A stretch of DNA of 38,927 nt, from assembly GCA_903934875.1 (NCBI GenBank), contig CAIZPP010000144.1:1-38927 (forward strand), given 5' to 3'. Positions 23,721 to 32,046 of this stretch are shown here, in pieces (positions within the stretch are counted from its first letter, which is position 1; each line of letters starts with the position of its first letter). Below the pieces are notes generated by a model. That model ran no database searches and was not told where the DNA came from. It worked only from the letters and a program-made list of their open reading frames with translations. This stretch comes from an uncultured Methylococcaceae bacterium. Lineage in GTDB: Bacteria > Pseudomonadota > Gammaproteobacteria > Methylococcales > Methylococcaceae. The position numbers and the translations under genes were made by a program.

Positions 23721-25219
23721 GGGGTGGTCTCAAGAGTTGTGGCAAGAAATCGGCATAAGGGATTTATCAATTTAATTTCATCAACAATGCGCTTGCGATC
23801 CTTGCTGAGGCGCAGAAAAACCAATGACGGGCAATCTTCGCGTATCAATTTAGCCCGTCTGTCCCAAACGCCATTGTCCTCATCGTTGCCGGTATCCTTG
23901 ATGAGCACATAATAAGCCCGTTTCACATCTTCTGATACGGTCTTGAGCGTATTGGATGCTATCGCCAACAAAGCTTTCCTGTCCTCTAGGTCTTCAAACT
24001 TATACTGATTGATATACTCACAGGCGTATTTGTTAATCATATGGCGGTCCCAATCTTCCTTGAACCGGCCATCGTCTATTTCTGCCCCCATGCCCAAGTG
24101 CGGCGGATGGTCGAAGGTGTAAAGGCCGTTTGGATGGGGAATTGGCGTTTGCTCTGTGACCACTGCCTTTTGGAAACGGGCCGGTTGCCCCTCTGCGGCA
24201 GCCATTACAATTTCCGCAGCCGTTTCAGTGCACACAAAAGGATTGGCCACAGCAGTTTCTGGGTTACCCTGATAGATGCGAATCACTTCAACACAGCCAG
24301 AATCTATATACATTGGGAAAACAATCAATGCCAGTTCCCGTAAAGTTGAAGCGGCATGGGTATTTTGACATTTGCAAGCCTGTTCATGGGCTTGTTTAAT
24401 GACACGGATTACGGCTTCTGGTGCCTGAAATTCGGCCATCTGTTTGGCTATGGCCTTACTTGTTGCCGCCCCCACTGTGAGTGCTTGCGCCAGATGTTGG
24501 CGAGCTTCCGGCGAAGACTCCAAACAATCGGCCGCCGCATCTTGTAGCGCGGCAAAACGCAGGGATTTAGTGTCATAACCTAGGGCTTTTGTAAAACCTT
24601 CATCCTCATAAAGCGCCTGGAGCGAAGTGGCCACCAGACGGGCCTGTGCCGCAGTCGGGGTTGCGATGATGATGCCGACGATTTGCCCGCTCACAAACAC
24701 AGGGGCACCCGAGATGCCACCCCAGGGATTCACTGTTATGCCCAGTTTGTCCATATCTTCCTTGAAGCCATCATCCAGGCTCAAATGGAAACTGGGTGCC
24801 GAAGTCGCCGAGCCATGAGCCAACCCGGCTATCGGAAACCCCCGCACTTGCGACGGATCGGCGGCATACGGAAAACCTTCGCTACACCAGCGATCATCTT
24901 GACTGGGGCGGATAGGGCATAAACACCCCCATTTCCTGACTTTGAAGTCATCGCATTGCAATAACGCGGCATCCAACGATTCTTGCTGGTACCAGACAAT
25001 GGCCTGACGGTCCAGTTCGATAAATTTTCTTAGTTCGCCAGTCTGATAAAACCAACGAATACGGATTTTTGCGTCGGGTTCAAACCCTTTTGGAAAAAGG
25101 CCGTGACAGGAAGCCAAGATCAGATTGCGAGAAACCGGGTAGCCGGTTGAGACTTCACACTTGCCATTCTCTTTACTGACTCGAATCTCGATCAGCAAAT
25201 CCCTGTCCATTGACGCCAT
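23717..25219 (-). CDS. Trypsin-like serine protease with C-terminal domain of unknown function
   Basis: 500 residues. The first 190 or so form a trypsin-like domain without signal peptide, so it should act in the cytoplasm. The catalytic residues are His39 (ILASCHGLF), Asp83 (SLDAALLQ) and Ser170 (GGISGAPVF). The remaining 310 residues are mostly helical and unrecognised, and may connect the protease to the ATPase. The gene follows the Trypco2-like gene by 26 bases and overlaps the MoxR gene by 4. No strong ribosome site is seen at the ATG used; an ATG three codons later (25210) is an alternative. In this context it looks like a protease effector held in check until a signal arrives, which is inference. 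Confidence 0.88.
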   Translation of the reverse strand: MASMDRDLLIEIRVSKENGKCEVSTGYPVSRNLILASCHGLFPKGFEPDAKIRIRWFYQTGELRKFIELDRQAIVWYQQESLDAALLQCDDFKVRKWGCLCPIRPSQDDRWCSEGFPYAADPSQVRGFPIAGLAHGSATSAPSFHLSLDDGFKEDMDKLGITVNPWGGISGAPVFVSGQIVGIIIATPTAAQARLVATSLQALYEDEGFTKALGYDTKSLRFAALQDAAADCLESSPEARQHLAQALTVGAATSKAIAKQMAEFQAPEAVIRVIKQAHEQACKCQNTHAASTLRELALIVFPMYIDSGCVEVIRIYQGNPETAVANPFVCTETAAEIVMAAAEGQPARFQKAVVTEQTPIPHPNGLYTFDHPPHLGMGAEIDDGRFKEDWDRHMINKYACEYINQYKFEDLEDRKALLAIASNTLKTVSEDVKRAYYVLIKDTGNDEDNGVWDRRAKLIREDCPSLVFLRLSKDRKRIVDEIKLINPLCRFLATTLETTP

Positions 25220-25245
25220 GCGCGGTTTACTAAGCTAAATTGTTT

Positions 25246-25551
25246 TTATGCTGTGTCCGCATCTCGTTCGCCGGAAACTTTAAGCTGGCTACCATCAGGC
25301 AGTTGAGGAGGCTCCAAGCGCAGCTTGATCTTATGGGTTTGTTCGTGACCCTGCTTACCGCCACCCTCCCCTTCCAACAGCCACACTTTGAAACCGACCT
25401 TGCCATTGGCCTCCTGCGTGGTTGCCACCTGAAGCTCTACTTCAATGTCCTTGACCGTGAATTTCAGGTTTTCATCCTTGGCTTTTTCTTGGGCCTCCGC
25501 AAGTTCTTTGCGCAACTGTAGCAATACATCCGATAATGACATCTGTGACAT
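25246..25551 (-). CDS. Small Trypco2-like (trypsin-co-occurring domain) protein
   Basis: The ATG at 25551 has GGGGAAG (25558-25564 on the minus strand) 6 bases upstream and gives 101 residues. The helix LSDVLLQLRKELAEAQEKAK is followed by strands in KFTVKDIEVELQVATTQEANGKVGFKVWLLEG and HKIKLRLEP. This matches the pattern I know for trypsin-co-occurring domain 2, a small domain found beside or fused to trypsin-like proteases in predicted bacterial conflict systems. The protease gene follows 26 bases later. It may regulate or recruit the protease. The assignment rests on pattern memory, not a search. Confidence 0.82.
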   Translation of the reverse strand: MSQMSLSDVLLQLRKELAEAQEKAKDENLKFTVKDIEVELQVATTQEANGKVGFKVWLLEGEGGGKQGHEQTHKIKLRLEPPQLPDGSQLKVSGERDADTA

Positions 25552-25589
25552 GGCAAGCTTCCCCATTAACAATAATTGATTTATCCGGA

Positions 25590-25595
25590 ATTATA
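25590..25595 (-). promoter_or_regulatory. Candidate -10 box for the Trypco2-protease-MoxR-FGE operon
   Basis: On the minus strand this reads TATAAT, a perfect -10 hexamer, 38 bases before the ATG at 25551 and just after the DUF1501 gene. The sequence 17-19 bases upstream is only T/A-rich (TTTAAA-like), so the -35 is weak. It would give the cluster its own start point separate from the DUF1800/DUF1501 genes. Confidence 0.45.
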
Positions 25596-25671
25596 CCAGC
25601 GACACCTGCATATTTTTAAAGTCTCGCTGCGGCAAAGCGGGCGCTGTTCAACAACCTAAACCAACTGGCTG

Positions 25672-27018
25672 TTATCCCATAAACCCCACATCACTGCTAG
25701 GGAACAGGGCAAGGTTCGGGAATACCAAGGCCAGTTCTGCCGCGCTTGCGCCAAACCAGCGCCCTAGCGTCGCCCCGAACTGGGCGGTGGAAATCTGCGG
25801 TATCCACACCCCCCGGCCATTCGCGTCATCCGGCCCGTTCAAGGCAAACTGCGGCAACACTCCATAAATGCCGCCCTTCACCGCGCCACCCAATACGATG
25901 TGGTGGCTACCCCAGGCATGGTCGCTGCCGCTGCCGTTGGATTGCAGGGTGCGGCCAAATTCCGATTGGGTAAACGCGGTGATCTGCTGCCCCAAACCCG
26001 CCGCTTGGCTGGCCTGATAAAACGCATCCAGTGCCTGGGACAACTGGGTGAACAAATCCCATTGCTGCCAATCCTGCGAACTGTGGGTGTCGAAGCCGTC
26101 CAAGGAACAGAAAAACACCTGTCGTCCCGGTCCCTGCTGCGAACGCAATAGAATCAAGCGCATAACCTCCTTCAGTTGATTACCTATGGAGGTGCCGGGA
26201 AATACCGTGGATACCATGGGAAGATTGCTGTTGGATTGCAGGGCATCGGCTAATTGCAAACCATTGACCAAGGCTGCATTGGCGGATTGCCGAACCAAGT
26301 TGCCGCCGTCTAGCCCTAAGAGTTGGTTGAAAGCCTGCCTACGTGCCGATGCCGCCGACTGGTCCCATAGGCTCAAGCCGGACAGGCTCAGATCGGTACC
26401 CGGTGTTACCAGATTGCCGGCCACGGTCTTGCCTTGCAGCAACAGGGCAGGCGCTGACACCGAAATGGCCGCCAAGGTATCCGCACCGGCATTGAACGTG
26501 TCGAGCAAACGCCCGCCCCAACCCGTGCCTACGGCCATAGGCTGGCCTGCCTGGGCCTGCATGGTTTGGTCAGGGTGGGAGAACAGGCTGGTGGGAACAT
26601 TGGCCCCTTGCAGATATTGTGCGCGGGTCAACGGTCTTGCCAACATACCGGTGTTCAGCACCACGGCCAGTTTACCGGCAATGAACTGGGCGTTCATTTC
26701 CGGCAAGCCATAATGCAAGGCATAAGGGTTATTATTGGCATCCGTGATAGGGGTAGTCATCAACTCGTTTGACCCTAAGGCCAAATTACCGCGTATAGCC
26801 TGATAAGCGGCATAGCGGGCCTTGTCCAAGGGTACGATTAAATTATTGCCGTCGTTGCCCCCGTTGAGATAGACGCACAGCAAAGCCTTGTAATCATTAA
26901 CCACGGCGGCTTGCGCCGGGCGCGTACCGCCCAGACCCAGGCCCATCATGCCCAAGGTGGCCAGCCCCGTGCCCAGTTTGAGAAAATCTCGGCGAGAAGT
27001 GGAATGTTGCTTGTTCAT
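25672..27018 (-). CDS. DUF1501 family protein with Tat signal
   Basis: A 448-residue DUF1501 protein, related in fold to the alkaline phosphatase/sulfatase superfamily. The N terminus has a twin-arginine signal (SRRDFLKLG, then a hydrophobic stretch to about residue 37), so it is exported folded. Family marks include VYLNGGNDGNNLIVP, NTGMLARPLTR, SLFSHPDQTMQAQ, FTQSEFGRTLQSNGSGSDHAWGSHHIVLGGAVKGG. It follows the DUF1800 gene by 23 bases; the two families are nearly always paired. Their function is unknown. Confidence 0.95.
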   Translation of the reverse strand: MNKQHSTSRRDFLKLGTGLATLGMMGLGLGGTRPAQAAVVNDYKALLCVYLNGGNDGNNLIVPLDKARYAAYQAIRGNLALGSNELMTTPITDANNNPYALHYGLPEMNAQFIAGKLAVVLNTGMLARPLTRAQYLQGANVPTSLFSHPDQTMQAQAGQPMAVGTGWGGRLLDTFNAGADTLAAISVSAPALLLQGKTVAGNLVTPGTDLSLSGLSLWDQSAASARRQAFNQLLGLDGGNLVRQSANAALVNGLQLADALQSNSNLPMVSTVFPGTSIGNQLKEVMRLILLRSQQGPGRQVFFCSLDGFDTHSSQDWQQWDLFTQLSQALDAFYQASQAAGLGQQITAFTQSEFGRTLQSNGSGSDHAWGSHHIVLGGAVKGGIYGVLPQFALNGPDDANGRGVWIPQISTAQFGATLGRWFGASAAELALVFPNLALFPSSDVGFMG

Positions 27019-27041
27019 AGTCGTTATTCCTAGGCTCGGGG

Positions 27042-29075
27042 TTAAGGTTGCACGGTGTATTCGCTGGAAATCGCCGCGAAATACAACGCGACCTGGGCCT
27101 TGGCTGTGGCATCGTAGCCGGTGCCTACCGCTGTCAGCAGGACTTGGCGCAGTCCGCTTGACATGCTGCCCTGGAACAGGGTTTGGTTGATTTGCTCGAC
27201 CAAGGCGGCGGGGTTGCCCGCTAGTGCGGTGAAGGGTGCCAAATTGACGGTCAACGCCGAGCCAATCTGCCCGGTTAGGATTTGATAGATAAAGTTGGCG
27301 CGTTGGATGGCTAGCCCCGGCGAGTCGATTTGGAATTCTGGACCATACAGTCCGGGGTTTCCAGGCAGGGGGGCCAGAGGCGAATAGAAACTAAACACCG
27401 TGTCGGGCGACAGCACTTGTTCGCCCAAATTGCGGAAAATGTACAGGAATTGGCTGGGGTCGGTGACCTGCGCCCCCAAGGCCCGGCACAAGTTAAGCAC
27501 ATGGATGACTGGGTCTTTCAGGTGACCAGTTTGGGTCGAAGGCGCAGCCTGGGCTTCGGCATCGGTGAGAATGGCCGTCAACACCGCCCACAAATCGCCC
27601 CGCACACCATGTCCGTTGTCCACAAACACATTGGCTACACGCTGAATATAGGCCGGGCTGGGGTTGCTCTTCACCAGCGAGCGGATCAGCCGGGTGGCTA
27701 GGAAGGGGGCGGTATTGGGGTGCTGGAAAAGATTGTCAATCACCGCATCAATATCTTGCTTCACGCTCTGGTTTGCCGGCAACACGGTTCCGTTCAGCAA
27801 GGTCTTAGCCCCCGTGTCATGATTGCTTTGCCGGTATTCCATCAAGCCGACAAAATACTCCCAATTATTGGTCTGGGGTGTTTTCCCCGGCGCGGTGGGA
27901 TAAGTCAAGCCCGTCAGGGCGCGGGCAAACTCCCTGACGGTCGTTTGGTCATAGCTTGGGATAGGCTGGCCTTGCGCATCCAGCTTGGTACTGCCGTCTG
28001 GGTTTAACTGGTTAAGACCTATCGTGAACAACTGCATCACTTCGCGGGGATAATTTTCATTGGGCGAGGTGCTGGCGGTGGCCTGCATACTATTGGCCAA
28101 ATCCAGATACTTTCCCATAGTCGGGCTAAAAGTGACTTCCTTTAACAAGGTGCGGAAATTGCCGAAGGCATTGCGCTCAAGCAAGGCGACCCAAGGTATC
28201 AGTTCATCGCCATTGACATTTTTGTTGGTCGAGACCACGAAAATTTGGCTTAACGCGAACACCATGCGCTGGCGCAACTCGTCTGGCGCATTGGCCATAT
28301 TGGCGAAGAATTGGCTCATCACTTGGTTAGTGTTCAGCCCATCGGGAATCACCGTCATTGGCAGATTGTATTGCTGGACCATCCAATAGGGCAGACCGAC
28401 TGGCTGCACGGCGCTGATATCCGCCTGCGTGGGGCCGAACGTGGCTTGGCTTAAGAAACGCACCGCGCTGGTTTTGCTCACAGGGGATGCCGCCGGGAGC
28501 GGCAGAGGTGGCGGCGGGGTGCTGGGAATCTGTTCCGTAGGCGGGTTGGCTATAACCGGCGGCGGGGGAGTCGCTGAACTGGAACCCGAACCTGAGTTTG
28601 AACCTGAACCCGTGCTTGAGCCTCCTGTGCCGGTGCTGGGGGGGGCGGGTACGTCAACCGGTGTAATTGAGTAATGGCCGACTTCGGTCCACACATCGTA
28701 AATGATAATTTCGACGGTGGGCTGGTTGCCGCAAACCCAGGCATTGACTGTCGCACCGCTAGTGGTCGGATTGCTGGATATGTAGAGCTTGAGGTTGGGG
28801 TTGGTCGGATTGGCCACGGTAACGGTGGTCGGAACCGAGCAATTGGCCGGTTTGGGCACGGTATATTTCGTGACATTCGGATCGAAGGCCGGGCTGAGCT
28901 TGGCAACGTTGAGGCTGGTGAGCTTGCCGCTGACGGGAGGGATGGCGGCAAAAGCGCTGTTGCTGGATAATAGCAAGGCTAACAGCATGACGGTGGTCGC
29001 AAGCCTCCCACAGAAACAGCCCATCCCGTGGTTTTCCCACTGCGTGGTTCTCTGCCTACAAGGGATGAATTTCAT
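27042..29075 (-). CDS. DUF1800 family protein with cadherin-like N-terminal domain
   Basis: 677 residues. A Sec-type signal ends near residue 43. A cadherin-like beta-sandwich follows (LTSLNVAKLSPAFDPNVTKYTV, about 50-140), then a low-complexity linker rich in Gly, Ser and Pro (about 145-205). The DUF1800 domain follows, with RFLSQATFGPTQADISAV, MGKYLDLANSMQ, NENYPREVMQLFTIGL, REFARALTGLTY and FYSPLAPLPGNPGLYGPEFQI. It is first in a two-gene operon with the DUF1501 gene. The start has a good ribosome site (GAGGAG on the minus strand, 8 bases upstream). The products are expected outside the cytoplasm; their role is unknown. Confidence 0.94.
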   Translation of the reverse strand: MKFIPCRQRTTQWENHGMGCFCGRLATTVMLLALLLSSNSAFAAIPPVSGKLTSLNVAKLSPAFDPNVTKYTVPKPANCSVPTTVTVANPTNPNLKLYISSNPTTSGATVNAWVCGNQPTVEIIIYDVWTEVGHYSITPVDVPAPPSTGTGGSSTGSGSNSGSGSSSATPPPPVIANPPTEQIPSTPPPPLPLPAASPVSKTSAVRFLSQATFGPTQADISAVQPVGLPYWMVQQYNLPMTVIPDGLNTNQVMSQFFANMANAPDELRQRMVFALSQIFVVSTNKNVNGDELIPWVALLERNAFGNFRTLLKEVTFSPTMGKYLDLANSMQATASTSPNENYPREVMQLFTIGLNQLNPDGSTKLDAQGQPIPSYDQTTVREFARALTGLTYPTAPGKTPQTNNWEYFVGLMEYRQSNHDTGAKTLLNGTVLPANQSVKQDIDAVIDNLFQHPNTAPFLATRLIRSLVKSNPSPAYIQRVANVFVDNGHGVRGDLWAVLTAILTDAEAQAAPSTQTGHLKDPVIHVLNLCRALGAQVTDPSQFLYIFRNLGEQVLSPDTVFSFYSPLAPLPGNPGLYGPEFQIDSPGLAIQRANFIYQILTGQIGSALTVNLAPFTALAGNPAALVEQINQTLFQGSMSSGLRQVLLTAVGTGYDATAKAQVALYFAAISSEYTVQP

Positions 29076-29113
29076 TGAGATGACTCCTCTGTGGTGTGGG
29101 TTGCTATGAAAGT

Positions 29114-29146
29114 ACGGATAACATCCCTGGGAGGGATGTTATCCGT
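29114..29146. promoter_or_regulatory. Perfect 15-bp hairpin in the leader of the DUF1800 gene
   Basis: ACGGATAACATCCCT (29114-29128) pairs perfectly with AGGGATGTTATCCGT (29132-29146) around a 3-base loop, 39 bases upstream of the DUF1800 start on the minus strand. No T-run follows on either side, so it is not a simple terminator. It could be an operator, an mRNA-stabilising stem or a repeat. ATGAAAGT and ACTTTCAT flank it more widely (about 29106-29170). Confidence 0.7.
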
Positions 29147-29741
29147 GGGTTGCCGTATGGCACTTTCATCGTCAGGGGCGTCGATACGCATCGACATGAA
29201 TGTTAGGGCCAGAAACGGATTATTCTTGACCGTGCTAGTAGGGTGCTGTCAGCATATTGCTTGCCATACAAGCCAGTCACTGCCCATATTAGACATTATC
29301 ATAAACTTGGCTAGCATCCGCGCCATTGCTCGACCAAAGGGCGGTTTCTGATAGAGTCTATTAAGTTAAGTGCTGACGTTACGTTCCCTCTGGGAGCGCC
29401 AAGCACCAGCTTGGCCTTTGAATGGGATGTCCTTTATTGGATATCACCTTATGTGTCGTAGTTAGGCGACGGATGGCAGTGTTATTTATCAATGCAGTAA
29501 AAACGATACACTGCAATAATTCTTCATCTCACCGGTTATCGTCGCCCTAAAGCGACGCAAACCAGCAATACTCATTTTGGCGTAAACCGTAGTGTGGGCT
29601 AGGCGCACACACGAAAGAGCTTGAATTCGCTAGTCAGCTTGAGTGCGCCGTAGCCCACCAGACAGGTGGCGGGCTGACAATGATGTACGGTGCGCATACA
29701 TTCATGAAAAGGGTTAGTATTAAGCATGGGGATATTTTTTG
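29147..29741. other. Gene-free stretch upstream of the DUF1800 gene and purN
   Basis: About 595 bases with short open frames only, none with family resemblance or a ribosome site. It contains fragments that look like repeat debris: GTGTGGGCTAGGCGCACAC (about 29591) and a similar inverted GTGCGCCGTAGCCCACC (about 29641), plus GGGAGCGCCAAGCACCAGCTTGG (about 29393). Confidence 0.55.
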
Positions 29742-29863
29742 TACAGCGTTTTCATCTTCAAAATATACCTAAAACTAATATTCAGTTAACCCTTCAGGTT
29801 AGCCGAATAAGCTGCGCTGACATACCCACTATCAAGTAACTATTTGATGTTGAAAACGCTGTA
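29742..29863. repeat. Miniature inverted-repeat element, 122-bp type, inverted orientation
   Basis: It begins TACAGCGTTTTCATCTTC and ends TTTGATGTTGAAAACGCTGTA. Its reverse complement aligns along the whole length with the element at 38660-38926 once the nested insertion and one copy of its target duplication are removed (122 bp both times). It ends 33 bases before the purN start, so purN transcription may read through or start in it. Confidence 0.88.
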
Positions 29864-29896
29864 TTACTGGAACCATCACGAAAAAAGGTACTATAA

Positions 29897-30514
29897 ATGC
29901 GACTTGGATTTCTTGCGTCACACAACGGCAGCAACATGCAGGCACTCATTGAAGCTTGTAAAACAGGCACACTGCAAGCCACTCCGGCTGTCGTCATCAG
30001 CAATAACGCCGACTCCGGCGCACTGGCAAGGGCCAAGCGGGAATCCATCCCCTATTACCACCTCAGTGCTAAAACCCACCCCGCGCCTGAACGGTTAGAT
30101 CAGAGCATAGTGGATACCCTGCTTGCACACCATGTGGATATTGTAATCCTGGCCGGATACATGAAAAAGCTAGGCTCGCAGACCTTAACCCGGTTTGCAG
30201 GGGCTATATTGAATATCCATCCTGCTTTATTGCCAAAATTCGGTGGTCAGGGCATGTACGGCATGCATGTGCATGAGGCCGTATTGGCCGCTGGCGAAAG
30301 TGAAACCGGCGTGACCGTACACCTAGTCACTGAAGAATATGATACCGGAGCGATAATAGGCCAGGAAAAAGTGCCTGTGTTGCTAGGTGACACGCCTCAA
30401 TCCCTACAGGCTAGGGTATTAACAACAGAACATGCATTTTTCAAGTCGGTATTGCAGAAGATAGTTCGCGGGGAGATCGTCATTCCTGGTTACAGCGTTT
30501 TTAATATCGAATAG
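29897..30514 (+). CDS. purN: Phosphoribosylglycinamide formyltransferase
   Basis: It transfers the formyl group of 10-formyl-tetrahydrofolate to GAR in purine synthesis. At 205 residues it has SHNGSNMQAL (phosphate-binding, 8-17), LAGYMKKL, NIHPALLP with Asn106 and His108, and EEYDTGAI with Asp149, so the catalytic triad is complete. The last seven residues and the TAG stop (YSVFNIE*) are encoded by the end of a miniature element that begins at 30491, so the native C terminus was probably replaced. The gene is not next to purM, its frequent partner, and is flanked by repeat elements on both sides. Confidence 0.93.
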   Translation: MRLGFLASHNGSNMQALIEACKTGTLQATPAVVISNNADSGALARAKRESIPYYHLSAKTHPAPERLDQSIVDTLLAHHVDIVILAGYMKKLGSQTLTRFAGAILNIHPALLPKFGGQGMYGMHVHEAVLAAGESETGVTVHLVTEEYDTGAIIGQEKVPVLLGDTPQSLQARVLTTEHAFFKSVLQKIVRGEIVIPGYSVFNIE

Positions 30515-30560
30515 TTACTTGTAAGTTATATTCTTTTGCAAAGAAGTTCACACAACTGCT
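30491..30560. repeat. End of a 121-bp-type miniature element, inside the purN 3' end
   Basis: TACAGCGTTTTTAATATCGAA and the next 45 or so bases match the reverse complement of the right half of 18784-18904; similarity stops near 30560. The opposite end of this element is not found nearby. The next matching end in inverted orientation is at 31240, so either the element is truncated or the whole 30491-31240 stretch is one larger unit. The first 24 bases are coding for purN. Confidence 0.8.
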
Positions 30561-30568
30561 AGTCCTGT

Positions 30569-30600
30569 GTCGGGCAACATCTTTTCCTTTGCCCGACTTT
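30569..30600 (+). terminator. Possible terminator after purN
   Basis: GTCGGGCAA (30569-30577) pairs with TTGCCCGAC (30589-30597) around an 11-base loop and is followed by only three T. It is placed correctly for purN but is weak. Confidence 0.4.
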
Positions 30601-30629
30601 CCTGCCCGAAAGCCCTCAGCGCAGTCCGA

Positions 30630-30994
30630 GGTGCGCAATGCGCACCCTACATGGCTTATCGCGTTAGCGGGCGAGAAATTCGTAGGGTGCGCATCGCGCA
30701 CCGCTTGCGATTTCGGTAATTGCAATGGGTTTTAAAACCACCGCGATATTGCCGCCAGAATCCGTGATCGTGGGATTGCCAACATCCGCAACGGTAAAGG
30801 TGCGCAATGCGCACCCTACATGGCTTATCGCGTTAGCGGGCGAGAAATTCGTAGGGTGCGCATCGCGCACCGTTTGCGATTTCGGTAATTGCAATGGGTT
30901 TTAAAACCACCGCGATATTGCCGCCAGAATCCGTGTTCGTGGGATTGCCAACATCCGTAACGGTAAAGGTGCGCAATGCGCACCCTACATGGCT
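30630..30994. repeat. 169-bp tandem repeat, two copies and a fragment
   Basis: The unit starting GTGCGCAATGCGCACCC recurs at 30631, 30800 and 30969, exactly 169 bases apart; the third copy stops after 26 bases. Copies differ at only a few positions. Each unit contains a hairpin with 21-base arms (first copy 30630-30650 and 30682-30702, one mismatch). Apparent proteins across it are by-products of the repeat. It fills the gap between purN and the coiled-coil membrane protein gene. Confidence 0.9.
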
Positions 30995-31197
30995 GCATCC
31001 ACGTTGCATTTGTCCGAATGAAAACCGCATTTCACCGGGGGATTCCTGCCATTCGCCGTCACCCCTGTACAAAAGAGGCGGAGATTGGCGATACTGGCTT
31101 CGAACCGTTGCAGCAGTCGCGTCGGGCAACCGCTTTACCATTACCCTAAAAATACATATTCAAACAGTCTCTGATTTAAAAAAATATCTAGCACCAG

Positions 31198-31240
31198 CAT
31201 ACGCCTTATTAAGTAACCATTTGATGTTGAAAACGCTGTA
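31198..31240. repeat. Right end of a 122-bp-type miniature element
   Basis: The last 43 bases up to AAAACGCTGTA align with the right end of 29742-29863 (29821-29863) with few mismatches. The element's final A (31240) is the first base of the AGG ribosome site for the next gene. No matching left end lies within 122 bases. Confidence 0.75.
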
Positions 31241-31248
31241 GGTGATAT

Positions 31249-32040
31249 ATGAATAACAGCAATGATAATAAAACAATGCCTTTTCTTAGCTTATATGAAA
31301 CTGGCATGACTGCAAACAAAATTCGCCTTGCCAGTGTTGTGTTGGGCATCGTCGGGCTTGCCATCGTCCTGCCGACTATATGGTATGCGTTTTTGACCAG
31401 CCTTGGACTGGTCGGTGTCGCCATCATCGGAGGGCTTGGCATAGGGTTATCCGCCTTGTTGCCTTACCTCGGTCAGAAGCTGGAAAACGAAATCTTGCGA
31501 ATACGCAAAGCGGAAGCGGGCAAAAACCCCATAGAACAAATGCAAAATCAATTGCTACGCAGGAATGAACAGTTAAATCAGTTGAAAAGCGCATTACTCA
31601 AAATCGCATCCAAGATTAAAAGCCTTGAGCGCTTGATTGATGATCGAGCCAAGTCGTATCCCGGCCACGACCTAAGCGAAATGAGGAAGTCCCTTGATGC
31701 GATGAAATTCTATTACCAAAAGCAAAAAGGCAAGCTGATGCAGGCGGAAAAGATATTGGTTGAATTCAGGTCAGCCGTCGAGCAGAAAATCTTTGAGCAC
31801 GGCTTTGCACAAGCAGGCCAAGAGATTTTGCGGAGCATGAGCAAGACCGGCAAAGAGAATTTGCTGCAAGACATATTGACCGACGAAGCCTTCAACTCGG
31901 TTGAGGCGGCATTTGACGAGGCATTCACATCGCTTGAATTCGAGGAAAGTTATAAGCCAGGGAATCAGCCATTTGCATTGCTTGACGAGGAACTGAAGGC
32001 AGAACGCGATGGCAACTCAAGCCCCACAGACAAAGGTTAA
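31249..32040 (+). CDS. Unrecognised membrane protein with long coiled coil
   Basis: 263 residues; I do not recognise the family. Two membrane helices lie at about 27-49 and 52-75, followed by a long charged helical region (about 80-190, with QMQNQLLRRNEQLNQLKSALLKIASKIKSLERLIDD) typical of a cytoplasmic coiled coil, then an acidic tail. The start has AGG with a 6-base spacer directly after the repeat end at 31240. It is the first of four closely spaced genes that include a periplasmic binding protein and a symporter, so a scaffolding or sensing role at the inner membrane is possible. The base composition is more AT-rich than that of the housekeeping genes. Confidence 0.75.
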   Translation: MNNSNDNKTMPFLSLYETGMTANKIRLASVVLGIVGLAIVLPTIWYAFLTSLGLVGVAIIGGLGIGLSALLPYLGQKLENEILRIRKAEAGKNPIEQMQNQLLRRNEQLNQLKSALLKIASKIKSLERLIDDRAKSYPGHDLSEMRKSLDAMKFYYQKQKGKLMQAEKILVEFRSAVEQKIFEHGFAQAGQEILRSMSKTGKENLLQDILTDEAFNSVEAAFDEAFTSLEFEESYKPGNQPFALLDEELKAERDGNSSPTDKG

Positions 32041-32046
32041 GCAACT

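Noticed and set aside
29091-29351. 86-codon plus-strand frame opposite the DUF1800 leader
   Set aside because: It begins beside the perfect hairpin and shows no domain or conserved pattern.
30631-30994. CRISPR array
   Set aside because: The unit is 169 bp, has no alternation of short repeats and unique spacers, and no cas gene is nearby.
30501-31141. Three overlapping minus-strand frames with shared peptide MQLPKSQ.../RCAPYEFLAR
   Set aside because: They are translations of the 169-bp tandem repeat; their similarity to each other comes from the repeat.
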